Notes: generated by a model not told the origin, from the sequence alone. A DNA stretch of 37,609 bases from Opitutaceae bacterium (GCA_030648295.1 JAUSID010000003.1:1-37609), one strand, 5' to 3'; positions 25,212-33,349 are shown, numbered from the stretch's first letter. A program made the numbers and translations.

Positions 25212-26144
25212 TCAGAGCAGCCCCTGATAGGCGAGCCAGAGCGACCGGTAATAATGCATCACCCGCACGGGATCGGTGCTCGCGGGAATCTCGGCAAAAC
25301 AGAAGCCGCGAAAACCGCTCTCGACGAGCCCGTTCAGCAGTTTGCGGAACGGGTAGTTTTCGAGGAAGAGATCACGCATGTGGACGGTGAAGATTTTCCC
25401 CTTCAGCAGGTTGAAATTGTGATCGAATCCGGCACCCGAAAGGTCGGTCTGGTTCGAGTTCCAGCACGCGCCGACCTGGGGATGATCGGCGAAATCGAGG
25501 ATCTTCCGGGCATTTGGCACCAGCGACGTTCCCGAACCGTGGACCTCCATGAAAATCTTCAGGCCGTGGCCGGCGGCAAACTCGCCCAACTCGCGCAATG
25601 AATGGCCGATTTGCTCGAGCGTTTTCTCCACCGGCACCTCCTTCGGCAGCCCGTTCGGCCGCACCTTCACGCCCGTCGCGCCGACGTCCCTGGCGAGCAC
25701 GATGTATTCTTTCGTCGCTGCGATGTCCTTCTTCAACTTCGCCTGATCCGGCGTCTGAAATTCAAAAGCGCTGCCGAGGCTCACCAATTTCACGGGCGAA
25801 TCCGCAAAGCGCTTCTTCACCTCGGCGCGCTCCGACTTGCCCAGCGTCACCTCGACGCCGTGTTTGTGCGTAGTCCGCAACTCCACGCCCTCGAACTTCG
25901 CCTCCGTGCAATTCTTGATGAGGGTCGGAATGTCCCAGTCCATCGCGATGTTATAGGTCACCGTGCCGAGGTGCATCGGGGATTTTTTCGCGAAACTGGG
26001 CATCGGCTCCTCACTGCCTTTGGCCTTCGCCTTTTCCTTGCCCTTGTCCTTCGACTGGGCCGCGAGCGCGGCGGACGAAAGGGCGCCGAGTGACGCCAGG
26101 CTCAGTGATGCGGTTTTCAGGAACTGGCGGCGATCAGTCTTCAT
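25212..26144 (-). CDS. Tat-exported TIM-barrel sugar isomerase/epimerase-like protein
   Basis: A 310-residue protein. A Tat signal (DRRQFLKTASLSLASLGAL, residues 4-22) and a Lys-rich linker lead to an AP-endonuclease-2-like TIM barrel: LGTVTYNIAMDWDIPTLI, EGVELRTTHKHGVEV, IFMEVHGSG, VGACWNSNQTD, FTVHMRDL and GFCFAEIPA. The E, H and D residues at strand ends are placed as metal ligands in the xylose-isomerase-like family. It would act in the periplasm on a sugar, perhaps a keto-sugar epimerisation or lyase step. It starts with no Shine-Dalgarno site and precedes the SGNH-like gene on the same strand. Confidence 0.87.
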   Translation of the reverse strand: MKTDRRQFLKTASLSLASLGALSSAALAAQSKDKGKEKAKAKGSEEPMPSFAKKSPMHLGTVTYNIAMDWDIPTLIKNCTEAKFEGVELRTTHKHGVEVTLGKSERAEVKKRFADSPVKLVSLGSAFEFQTPDQAKLKKDIAATKEYIVLARDVGATGVKVRPNGLPKEVPVEKTLEQIGHSLRELGEFAAGHGLKIFMEVHGSGTSLVPNARKILDFADHPQVGACWNSNQTDLSGAGFDHNFNLLKGKIFTVHMRDLFLENYPFRKLLNGLVESGFRGFCFAEIPASTDPVRVMHYYRSLWLAYQGLL

Positions 26145-26465
26145 GGTCGAAATAGGATAAAGGGCGGCACAGGCAGCCGCTGAAAAGGCAGGCTCGAAGG
26201 ATGCTATTGCTCCGCGAAAATCGGCCCGACGTCGAGCGTGGAGGTGCACGCGGGCGCGGGTTGCCGGCCTGCTCGTGCGATCGCTCTGGAGTGGCACGGG
26301 CGTCCCGCCCGTGGGATTGTCGTGGCACGGGCAGCCTGCTCGCCGAAGCCTCTGGCGAACGCTGGATCTCGCTCGTGAACCTGCCACCAAAAAGAATCAC
26401 CGGCAGGATGCCGGTGCCACTCTCGAACCGCGTGCCGGAAGCCTGTGCCACACGAATGCCTCAGT
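26145..26465. other. Repeat-filled gap between epimerase and beta-helix genes
   Basis: These 321 bases hold no supported gene. Three related palindromes at 26291-26421 make up much of it. Frames open across it are repeat-encoded. Confidence 0.6.
26291..26421 (+). repeat. Cluster of variant REP-like palindromes (copy I)
   Basis: GTGGCACGGGCGTCCCGC then CCGTG (26291-26313); a compound form GTGGCACGGGCAGCCTGC with a CGAAGCC...GGCGAACG linker and a ...CTGCCACC end (26322-26388); and CACCGGCAGGATGCCGGTG then CCAC (26399-26421). Here GGGAGCGC at the base is replaced by GTGGCAC, paired with GTGCCAC. Confidence 0.6.
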
Positions 26466-28025
26466 TCAGCGCGCCGCGGCTCTGCTCACAAGCCGCGTCG
26501 CCTTCATCCGCCGCTCGAGTTGCGCCGCATGGAGATCCTGCGGATGCACGCCGTCGCCGGCGAAAACCTCCCACCACGTTCCGTTCGGCTCGATGATGGC
26601 TGGCTGGCTCGACGCGATCCCAACGAAGTTCATCGTCACGGGTCCCCACCCTTTTGGTGGCGGTGCGATCGGCCGCGCCGCACGGATATTCCAAAACGTC
26701 CCCCAACCCGCACATTGCCGGCCGATGCTGGCACCGCCGCCGCACCGCCACACCCGGGAACCGCTGCCGCAGTCGATTTCGGTGTAGAGGTTTTCGTACG
26801 GCGTGTCCTTGTGGTGATCGAAATTCACGTCCGCGCCGCGACCCTGCGAATAAACATTGCCCGAGGCATGCTCGACCGAAAGGTCGTGAATGTAGTTCGC
26901 GCGCACCTCGAAGCGCGTGATCAAATTATCCTCGGCCCGCTTGCACTGGATCGCATGGTGGCCGGTGCAGTGGGCGACGCCGCCATCCGCGCGGCCGCGG
27001 CTCGGGTCCGCGGTGAACAGCACACCCGCGACAGTGTTGCCGCACGCGACGATATTGATCCCGAGGTCGCCGTTGTGAATGACGACGTCGCGAATCCAGC
27101 AGTTCGTGACCTGCCGCAGCTCGATCGCGTTCGCGCCGTTCTCCTTGAAGTGCCCGCGATAGGTCGCACCCGGAAACTCGAAGCCGATCCGCTCGATGCC
27201 CGATTCGCTCACGCTCGGAGCGAAGCGCCGGATTTCCGGCTGCCAGGCCGTCTCGGTCGCAAACCGCAGCGGCCGATCGAACCGGATCCGGTCGCCGTCG
27301 ACCGCCAGGATGCGCATGACCATCTTGGTATCCAGTTTCTTGCCACGGCGGATGTCACCCGGATCGTCGCAATAAAGATGCGTTTTCAAGCTGTGATCCG
27401 GCGCCTCGCGCACGCTCACCAGCACGTTCTGGCCCACGGCAAGCCCGGCCGCGGAATCGACCTTGACCTCTCGCGCACCCCGCGACGCGACGGCCACGAT
27501 GCCGGCCAGTCTTTCCGCCTGGTAATCGCCCTGCACCGACACGAAGCCGCCATCGAACGAGTAGCCGCTCGCCGGCGATCCCGTGCTGGTCCGGCCCTGG
27601 CGCGGATGAACCTCGTCCAGCCCGTGCGGAAACCAGAAGACCGTCTGGCCCGGTCCGGCGCCGCGCAGCACGATGCCACTCTTGGTGATGCGAACGTAGT
27701 CGGTGATCTTGTAGCGACCGGCGGGCACGAACACCGCGCCGCGAGTGGTCGCGTCGATTGCCGCCTGAATCGCCTTCGTATCGTCAGCGATCCCGTCGCC
27801 CACCGCGCCGAAATCCTTCACGTTCGCCGCCTGCGGCACCTCCGGAACCGGCTGCTCGCCCCGCTGGTACCCCGCGTAGGAAAAGTCCGGCAGCCGGCCG
27901 TTCCCCGGCCATCGCTCGCCATGCTCGCCCCAGAGCTGGGAGTATTCAGGCGCGGCCGCGGCAGCGGCCGCGATGCCGAGCAAGCCAAGGAGAAGAATTG
28001 GGGCACGAAAAAAACGGGAGTTCAT
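26466..28025 (-). CDS. Secreted pectate-lyase-fold (right-handed beta-helix) protein
   Basis: A 519-residue protein with a signal peptide (about 1-25, MNSRFFRAPILLLGLLGIAA). The Pectate_lyase_3 opening is clear: VKDFGAVGDGIADDTKAIQA (69-88), then VFVPAGRYKI. Later coils include CWIRDVVIHNGDLGINIV and RFEVRANYIHDLSVEHASGN. The family covers polygalacturonases, rhamnogalacturonases and other polysaccharide enzymes as well as tailspike-like proteins. Catalytic Asp or His residues cannot be assigned by eye. The ATG at 28025 gives the signal peptide; the frame continues upstream through a REP-like repeat, which is not part of the gene. Confidence 0.85.
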   Translation of the reverse strand: MNSRFFRAPILLLGLLGIAAAAAAAPEYSQLWGEHGERWPGNGRLPDFSYAGYQRGEQPVPEVPQAANVKDFGAVGDGIADDTKAIQAAIDATTRGAVFVPAGRYKITDYVRITKSGIVLRGAGPGQTVFWFPHGLDEVHPRQGRTSTGSPASGYSFDGGFVSVQGDYQAERLAGIVAVASRGAREVKVDSAAGLAVGQNVLVSVREAPDHSLKTHLYCDDPGDIRRGKKLDTKMVMRILAVDGDRIRFDRPLRFATETAWQPEIRRFAPSVSESGIERIGFEFPGATYRGHFKENGANAIELRQVTNCWIRDVVIHNGDLGINIVACGNTVAGVLFTADPSRGRADGGVAHCTGHHAIQCKRAEDNLITRFEVRANYIHDLSVEHASGNVYSQGRGADVNFDHHKDTPYENLYTEIDCGSGSRVWRCGGGASIGRQCAGWGTFWNIRAARPIAPPPKGWGPVTMNFVGIASSQPAIIEPNGTWWEVFAGDGVHPQDLHAAQLERRMKATRLVSRAAAR

Positions 28026-28093
28026 GGCGCTGGGCCGCTGAGGATGTCGGCGCAGATTGCGGGCACGAGAAAGATCTCGGCGAAAGTGATTGT

Positions 28094-28158
28094 CCTGGGA
28101 GCGCGGGCATCTTGCCCGCCATTTCTTCGGAGCGGGCGCGACGCCCGCGCTCCCAGGG
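28094..28158. repeat. Head-to-head pair of REP-like palindromes (copy J) in a divergent promoter gap
   Basis: CCTGGGAGCGCGGGC (28094-28108) is the exact reverse complement of 28143-28157, and each half also has its own inner stem (GCGGGCATCTTGCCCGC and GCGGGCGCGACGCCCGC). It fills a third of the 184-bp gap between two divergent genes, where both promoters should lie. Confidence 0.7.
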
Positions 28159-28209
28159 CTCACGTTTCCGTTTTACGCCCGTGGCGTTCTTCGCTGCACT
28201 CGTCGGCCA

Positions 28210-29679
28210 ATGACCCTCCTGGTTCGCCGGTGCCGCTCCGCCGCCGTGGTCTTGCTTGTCGCTGCATCCGCCGCCGGCACGACTTCGCTCTTGGCCGCGG
28301 CAGAGCCGTTCGTCCGAGTCAGCCCGCGTGATTCACGCTACTTCGAGTTGACCGATGGCCGGCCGTTCGTGCCCATCGGATTGAACGTGATCGCACCACC
28401 CGTGCCGGAGGAGGCGGAGGGGCTCGCGCGGATGGACGAATGGATGCAGCACCTCGCGGCGAACGGCGGGAATTTCATCCGCGTCTGGCTGAGTTCGCCC
28501 TTCTGGGACGTGGAGCACGAGCGCAGCGGCACGTACGACGAAACGAAGGCCCGGCGAACCGATGCGCTCTTGCAGCTGGCGCAGAAGCATGGGCTGAAGG
28601 TGAAGCTCACGCTGGAACACTTTCGCGAGATGAACGAAAACCCGCGCCAGCGCTGGGCCAACAAACCGATTCATCTTCGCGCCAACGGCGGGCCAGCCGA
28701 AGGCATGGCGGATTTTTTCGGGGGCGAGACGAGTCGCGCCCAATTTCGCCAGAAGCTCGCGTGGTTCGCCGCGCGTTATCGCGAGCACCCGGAGATCTTC
28801 GGCTGGGAGCTTTGGAACGAGGTGAACGCCGTCACAACCAAGCCCGAGTACTTCATGCCCTGGACGCAGCTCATGCTGGCGGAGCTACGCCGGTTGATGC
28901 CGCACCATCTCGCGATGCAGAGCCTGGGCAGCTACGACCGCGCCGCGGCCCGGATGCTTTACCGCGAGCACAGCCTCATGCCCGGCAATGATGTCGCGCA
29001 GGTCCACCGTTACCTCGATCTCGGCGCGTCGCTGCCGATCTGCCACGCGCCGATGGATGTGCTCACCAGTGACGCCGTTCGTGATTTGATCACCTTCGAC
29101 CCGCGGCGTCCCGTGCTCCTGGCGGAGAGTGGCGCGGTCGAGCCAAAACATACCGGCCCGTTCAAGCTCTACGCGCGCGACACGGAAGGCATGCTCCTGC
29201 ACGACGTGCTTTTCGCGCCATTTTTCTCCGGCGCCGCCGGCTCCGGCCAGATCTGGCACTGGGACGTATACGTCGCGCGCAACCGGCTGTGGCACCACTT
29301 CGCCCGATTCGCCGCGGCGGTTCGCGGCATCGATCCACCCGCGGAAAACTTCCAGCCCGTACAACTGCACCAGCCGCGGCTGCGCGTGTACGCACTCAAG
29401 GGCGAGCGTACGATCCTGGTCTGGTGCCGTGATCCAGCCAACACGTGGCAGACTGAACTCGAGCAGGGCATCGCGCCGGCCCGGCTCAGCGGGATGACCC
29501 TCGGACTTCAGCCGCTGCTCGGCACGACTGCGAGCACCAGGGTCGACGTGTACGACCCGTGGCGAAACGAGTGGAGCCAGCAGCAGGCCGCTGCTGGAAA
29601 GGTACCGTTGCCCGCGTTCTCCCGCTCGATCGTGGTTCGGATTGAACGCGGAATCGCGGCCAAACCGGATCGGCGTTGA
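28210..29679 (+). CDS. Secreted clan GH-A glycoside hydrolase
   Basis: A 489-residue protein with a signal peptide (about 1-31). The catalytic TIM barrel (about 35-390) begins RYFELTDGRPFVPIGLNVI and shows NFIRVWLSSPFWD, then the acid/base in WELWNEVN (E204) and the nucleophile in VLLAESGA (E306), the two glutamates of clan GH-A at strands 4 and 7. QIWHWDVY follows near strand 8. A C-terminal beta-sandwich ends the protein. Exact family (GH5-like or a newer one) and substrate are not clear. It is divergent from the beta-helix gene and convergent with a second beta-helix gene. Confidence 0.85.
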   Translation: MTLLVRRCRSAAVVLLVAASAAGTTSLLAAAEPFVRVSPRDSRYFELTDGRPFVPIGLNVIAPPVPEEAEGLARMDEWMQHLAANGGNFIRVWLSSPFWDVEHERSGTYDETKARRTDALLQLAQKHGLKVKLTLEHFREMNENPRQRWANKPIHLRANGGPAEGMADFFGGETSRAQFRQKLAWFAARYREHPEIFGWELWNEVNAVTTKPEYFMPWTQLMLAELRRLMPHHLAMQSLGSYDRAAARMLYREHSLMPGNDVAQVHRYLDLGASLPICHAPMDVLTSDAVRDLITFDPRRPVLLAESGAVEPKHTGPFKLYARDTEGMLLHDVLFAPFFSGAAGSGQIWHWDVYVARNRLWHHFARFAAAVRGIDPPAENFQPVQLHQPRLRVYALKGERTILVWCRDPANTWQTELEQGIAPARLSGMTLGLQPLLGTTASTRVDVYDPWRNEWSQQQAAAGKVPLPAFSRSIVVRIERGIAAKPDRR

Positions 29680-29724
29680 GGTAGAAGCTTGGTTGCCCGT
29701 TCGACAAGCCTCTCGACAAGCCTT

Positions 29725-29747
29725 GCGGGCGAGACGCCCGCGCTCCA
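29725..29747 (-). repeat. REP-like palindrome, copy K
   Basis: GCGGGCGAGACGCCCGC then GCTCCA, preceded by TTGCCCGTTCGACAAGCC (29692-29709), a fragment of the repeat near 13620. It lies between two convergent stops. Confidence 0.6.
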
Positions 29748-29768
29748 GGGAACGGGCGCGTAATTACA

Positions 29769-31223
29769 TCAGCGGTTCGTCGCGCCGGCGCCACCTGCGC
29801 GCGATACGACATCGTTGTCCCGCGCGATCGCCGCTCCGGCCGCGATCTCGGCCCGCCGATCCAGCACGTTCCCGCTGATGTGATTTCCGGCGCCGCCCGA
29901 TACGAGCAGCGCCGCGGCGCGATTGGGTTCGGCTCGATCGTCCCGAATCACACAACCGCCCACGCGCGTCAGCGACGTGTTCTTCAGCGCCAGCCCGACG
30001 CCGTCTGAATCGAGAATCGACAATCCGCTCAGATTGAACCGCGCGCATTCCTCCAACTGCACCGCGGCCGGTTGCCCGTGCACGCCGCTGATGTGCAGGC
30101 CCGTCAGCGTGCAGTCGCCCGAGCGCCGGAACAGCACGCCGCCGCGCGAGGTCCGCGCCTGGCTGTCGTACCGCGGATTCCGATCCAGGTTGTTCGGGCC
30201 CACGACGACATGGCTCGAATCCTCGACGAGAATGTCATGCTGAAATCCCATCCAGAATGTGTTGCCGGTGATCGTGACACCGCGCGCATGTTGCAGGTGG
30301 ATGTTCACCTGCACGTCGCTCAGCACGTTGCCGGTGATCGTGACATGTCCTTCCTGGGTTGTGGTCGCAGCGGCGCGCGCGGTCGCCGGATTTGTCCCGC
30401 GACCGAGCACCCGGATGTTGGCCGAATCCGGACCGTTGACCGTGTGCTGAATCGTGCAGCCGGTGATCGCCACTTCGCCGACGCTTCCGCCGGTGGAATC
30501 GAGCAGGACGTTCGCCGTGGCCGGAGCGCCCGCGGCCATGTTGCTCTCGATGTCGCAATTTCCGATGTGGATGTTGCGCACATTTCCTCCGCGCACGACC
30601 ACTCCGCCGCCGGCGTTGTAGCTGATGTGCGAGCCCGTGATGTTCGTCTGGTGCTGGTTCACCGCATCCAGAAAAATGCCGATCCCGCGATTGTGATACA
30701 GATGGCAGTCGCTGATCATCACGTTGCGATTGCGATCGTACAGCCGGACGGCGTGCCGGGCTTCGCGCACGACGAGGTTCGTCAACGTGAACTGCATCGT
30801 TCCCTTCGCCGCGACGCCATCGGCCTCGGGGTGGGCGCCGACGATCTCGAGTCCGTCAACCCGCGGCGTACGCTGCCGCTCCCACACGTTGGGTTTGAAT
30901 TGTTCCGGCGCCGCCGAGCCGCCGTGCGTGCCGACAAACTCAAACGCCGGCCCCGCGCCGGCCATGATGATCCGCGCGGTGCCATCGGCGGTTAACGCGA
31001 CGAATCCCGTCTGCTCGAGGGCGATGGTGACGGTGCGGGTGAGTCGATACCGGCCGGCCGGAAAATGCACCGTGCTGCCGGCATTGACGGCCCGCTGAAT
31101 TGCGGCCGTGTCGTCGGTGCTGCCGTCACCCTTGGCGCCCGCGGAAATGACATCCGCGGCATGCGATGCCGCCGAAAAGGCAACGGCCATCAAGAGGAAG
31201 GCGGAGAAGGGAAACGCGCTCAT
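29769..31223 (-). CDS. Secreted right-handed beta-helix protein (Pectate_lyase_3 type)
   Basis: A 484-residue protein with a signal peptide (about 1-22) and the family opening SAGAKGDGSTDDTAAIQRAV, then VHFPAGRYRLTRTV. Many short parallel beta-helix coils follow: NVMISDCHLYHNRGIGIFLD, NIHIGNCDIESNMA, VAITGCTIQH, HVTITGNVLSDVQVNIHLQ, GVTITGNTFW. The coils are more regular than in the first beta-helix protein, with GN and GC turns, as in PbH1 repeat proteins. It may be a polysaccharide lyase, hydrolase or epimerase; no catalytic set is visible. The GTG/ATG frame upstream of 31223 is ignored because the signal peptide starts there. Confidence 0.83.
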   Translation of the reverse strand: MSAFPFSAFLLMAVAFSAASHAADVISAGAKGDGSTDDTAAIQRAVNAGSTVHFPAGRYRLTRTVTIALEQTGFVALTADGTARIIMAGAGPAFEFVGTHGGSAAPEQFKPNVWERQRTPRVDGLEIVGAHPEADGVAAKGTMQFTLTNLVVREARHAVRLYDRNRNVMISDCHLYHNRGIGIFLDAVNQHQTNITGSHISYNAGGGVVVRGGNVRNIHIGNCDIESNMAAGAPATANVLLDSTGGSVGEVAITGCTIQHTVNGPDSANIRVLGRGTNPATARAAATTTQEGHVTITGNVLSDVQVNIHLQHARGVTITGNTFWMGFQHDILVEDSSHVVVGPNNLDRNPRYDSQARTSRGGVLFRRSGDCTLTGLHISGVHGQPAAVQLEECARFNLSGLSILDSDGVGLALKNTSLTRVGGCVIRDDRAEPNRAAALLVSGGAGNHISGNVLDRRAEIAAGAAIARDNDVVSRAGGAGATNR

Positions 31224-31343
31224 GCCTTGACGTGTTAGGGCGCGACCGACCCGTGCGCAATCACGATGCAATCGGCTGACCGTCAGGACGCTCGGAGAAT
31301 GATCCATATTCCGTCAACATCACGCATTGAAAGGCGCGACATC

Positions 31344-31727
31344 ATGCATTTCCCCGCAAACCTCCTGGCCGGCTGGATTGGCTTCCTCGCCGGTGCCGTC
31401 ACCGGCGCGCTCATGGGCCTGTTCTTCCACCGCGACAACTGGCTTGGTGGCTACGATTCGTTTCCGCGGCGGATGCTTCGACTCGGCCATATCGCGTGCT
31501 TTGGCCTCGGGTTGATCAATATCCTCTTCGCGCTCACCGCCGCTTCGCTACCCGCGCCCGAATCCGCGGCCGCTCGCATCGCGTCGCTGCTGCTCATCAT
31601 CGGCATGATTACGATGCCGCTGAACTGCTTCCTGACCGCCTGGAAGAAACCCTTCCGGCACGCCTTCGTCATCCCCGCGGGCTCAACGCTCGTGGGCATC
31701 ATCTGCCTCCTGTTCTCGTTCCCATGA
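31344..31727 (+). CDS. Four-helix membrane protein of unknown function
   Basis: Not recognised. The 127-residue protein has four predicted transmembrane segments: about 5-27 (LLAGWIGFLAGAVTGALMGLF), 48-68 (HIACFGLGLINILFALTAAS), 76-98 (ARIASLLLIIGMITMPLNCF) and 108-126 (VIPAGSTLVGIICLLFSFP). A short loop carries DNWLGGYDSFPRRMLRLGH. A weak AAAGG-like purine run precedes the ATG. Its stop overlaps the start of the radical SAM gene (ATGA), so the two are probably translated together and may work together at the membrane. Confidence 0.75.
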   Translation: MHFPANLLAGWIGFLAGAVTGALMGLFFHRDNWLGGYDSFPRRMLRLGHIACFGLGLINILFALTAASLPAPESAAARIASLLLIIGMITMPLNCFLTAWKKPFRHAFVIPAGSTLVGIICLLFSFP

Positions 31728-33046
31728 AAATCGGATTCCTCGCCCTCTCGGGCATTCGCGTCGTTGATCCCGTTTTGAAAACCACCGGGCTCAATCTGCC
31801 GGGTTTCGTCGAACGCAGCAAAGTCATCGCGTCGCTCCCGAGCCTGGGGCTGCTGACGCTCGCCGGCATGACGCCCGATACGCATGAGATCCGTTACGTC
31901 GACATCCCTGATGTCGATGCGCCGGATATCCTGGCCAGGCTGCCGGGCCCGTTCGACGCGGTCGCGATCTCCAGTTTCACCGCCATGGCCAAGGACGCCT
32001 ACCGGCTTGCCGCGCGATACCGCGCCCTCGGCACGAAGGTGATTCTCGGCGGGCTCCACGTCGCGTTGTGTCCCGACGAAGCCGAACCGCACGCCGATGC
32101 AATCGTGGTCGGCGAGGGTGAACCCTCCTGGCCGCTGGTCATCGCGGATCTCGAACGCAACCAGCTGAAGAAACGTTATCACACCCCGGTGCCGTTCAAC
32201 CTGGCCGACGCGCCGATGCCGCGGTTCGACCTGCTCGACGTGAGCAAATACAACCGGCTGACCATCCAGACCGCGCGCGGCTGTCCGTGGAATTGCGAAT
32301 TCTGCGCCGCGTCGATTCGGCTGAATCCCAAATACCGGACGAAGCCGGTGCCGAAGATCATCGCCGAGCTGCGCCGGATAAAGGAACTCTGGCCCGTTCC
32401 CTTCATCGAATTCGCCGACGACAACACCTTCGCCGACAAACGCCACGGGCACGCGCTTTGCGAAGCGCTCGCCGCCGAACGCGTGCGGTGGTTCACCGAG
32501 ACGGATATTTCGGTGGCGCAGGACGACGCGCTGCTCGCGAAAATGCGCCGGGCGGGATGCGCGCAGGTTCTGATCGGTCTGGAGGATTCCGCCAACGGCA
32601 CCGACGGCATGGAACTCAAGGCGAACTGGAAGGCGCGCCAGCGCAGCAGCTACATCGACAGCATCCGGCGGATCCAGGACCACGGCATCACGGTGAACGG
32701 CTGCTTCGTGCTGGGGCTGGACACGCACACGGAAGCGTCCTTCGACCGGCTGTGGCGGTTCATCCAGGAGAGCGAGCTGTACGAGATCCAACTTACGGTG
32801 ATGACACCGTTCCCCGGCACTCCGCTGTACGAGCGGCTGGAGCGCGGCGGCCGAATCATCGAGCCGGGCGCATGGGAAAAGTGCACGTTGTTCGATGTCA
32901 TCTACCAGCCAGTGCATCTCAGCGTGGACCAGTTGCGCAAAGGGCTGCTCGATCTCGCCACGAAAGTGTACAGCAAGGAATTCACCGAGTTTCGTCGGCG
33001 CCAATTCGTCCGGCGCAAACTCGCGACCGACGACCGCGCGGCGTAA
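31724..33046 (+). CDS. B12-binding-domain radical SAM enzyme
   Basis: A 440-residue enzyme with an N-terminal cobalamin-type Rossmann domain (about 1-140; KVILGGLHVALCP, VVGEGEPSWP) and a radical SAM barrel from about 178. The iron-sulfur motif is C187-x3-C191-x2-C194 (RGCPWNCEFC), followed by EFADDNTFAD, CAQVLIGLEDS and VNGCFVLGLDTHT. The classic B12 motif D-x-H-x-x-G is not seen, so cobalamin may be bound base-off without a His ligand or not at all. Related enzymes methylate or modify lipids, hopanoids and cofactors. The four-helix protein gene overlaps it, which suggests a membrane-linked substrate (inference). Confidence 0.88.
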   Translation: MKIGFLALSGIRVVDPVLKTTGLNLPGFVERSKVIASLPSLGLLTLAGMTPDTHEIRYVDIPDVDAPDILARLPGPFDAVAISSFTAMAKDAYRLAARYRALGTKVILGGLHVALCPDEAEPHADAIVVGEGEPSWPLVIADLERNQLKKRYHTPVPFNLADAPMPRFDLLDVSKYNRLTIQTARGCPWNCEFCAASIRLNPKYRTKPVPKIIAELRRIKELWPVPFIEFADDNTFADKRHGHALCEALAAERVRWFTETDISVAQDDALLAKMRRAGCAQVLIGLEDSANGTDGMELKANWKARQRSSYIDSIRRIQDHGITVNGCFVLGLDTHTEASFDRLWRFIQESELYEIQLTVMTPFPGTPLYERLERGGRIIEPGAWEKCTLFDVIYQPVHLSVDQLRKGLLDLATKVYSKEFTEFRRRQFVRRKLATDDRAA

Positions 33047-33118
33047 GGCGGGAGGATGAACGTTATCGATCCAGCCGCCCGCGAATACACGCGAATCTGA
33101 GCGGATGAAATGTCCGGC

Positions 33119-33177
33119 CCTGGGAGCGCGGGCAGCCTGCCCGCCGAAGCGCTTTGGCGAAGGCGGGTCTCGCCCGC
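33119..33177 (+). repeat. Compound REP-like element, copy L
   Basis: CCTGGGAGCGCGGGCAGCC, TGCCCGCC, the linker CGAAGCGCTTTGGCGAAGG and CGGGTCTCGCCCGC. Nearly identical to 14962-15020. Confidence 0.7.
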
Positions 33178-33244
33178 ATCGGTTTGGAGTGGGCTGGAGG
33201 TCCGCAATGTCCGGAGAAAGACGTTCGAAGGTCGGAACGATTGG

Positions 33245-33270
33245 GCGGGCGAGACGCCCGCGCTCCCGGG
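33245..33270 (-). repeat. REP-like palindrome, copy M
   Basis: GCGGGCGAGACGCCCGC then GCTCCCGGG, the reverse orientation of the canonical form. A truncated copy (GCGCCCGCGCTCCCAGGA) follows at 33310-33327. Confidence 0.65.
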
Positions 33271-33271
33271 C

Positions 33272-33306
33272 AATCCGAAATCCGAAATCCGCAATCCGAA
33301 ATCAGA
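33272..33306 (+). repeat. Five-copy 7-bp tandem repeat
   Basis: AATCCGA, AATCCGA, AATCCGC, AATCCGA, AATCAGA in a row, placed between two REP-like copies. Units differ by one base, so it is an imperfect array. Confidence 0.65.
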
Positions 33307-33349
33307 CAAGCGCCCGCGCTCCCAGGAAACCGGATCGTTCGTAGCACGG

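Larger units (their letters stand above)
33047..33349. other. Repeat-filled gap between convergent genes
   Basis: About 300 bases with no supported gene: one compound REP-like element, two further REP-like copies and a 7-bp tandem repeat, listed separately. No clear terminator apart from the hairpins themselves. Confidence 0.6.

Noticed and set aside
26445-28331. Long plus-strand open frame opposite the beta-helix gene
   Set aside because: Arg/His/Ala-rich shadow; it also crosses a divergent promoter gap filled with repeats.
31724-33046. Anaerobic sulfatase-maturing enzyme (anSME)
   Set aside because: The protein has an N-terminal B12-type domain and no sign of the Cys-rich SPASM domain of anSME.
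8177-33327. CRISPR array
   Set aside because: The repeats are palindromes scattered over 25 kb in both orientations, without regular spacers or cas genes.
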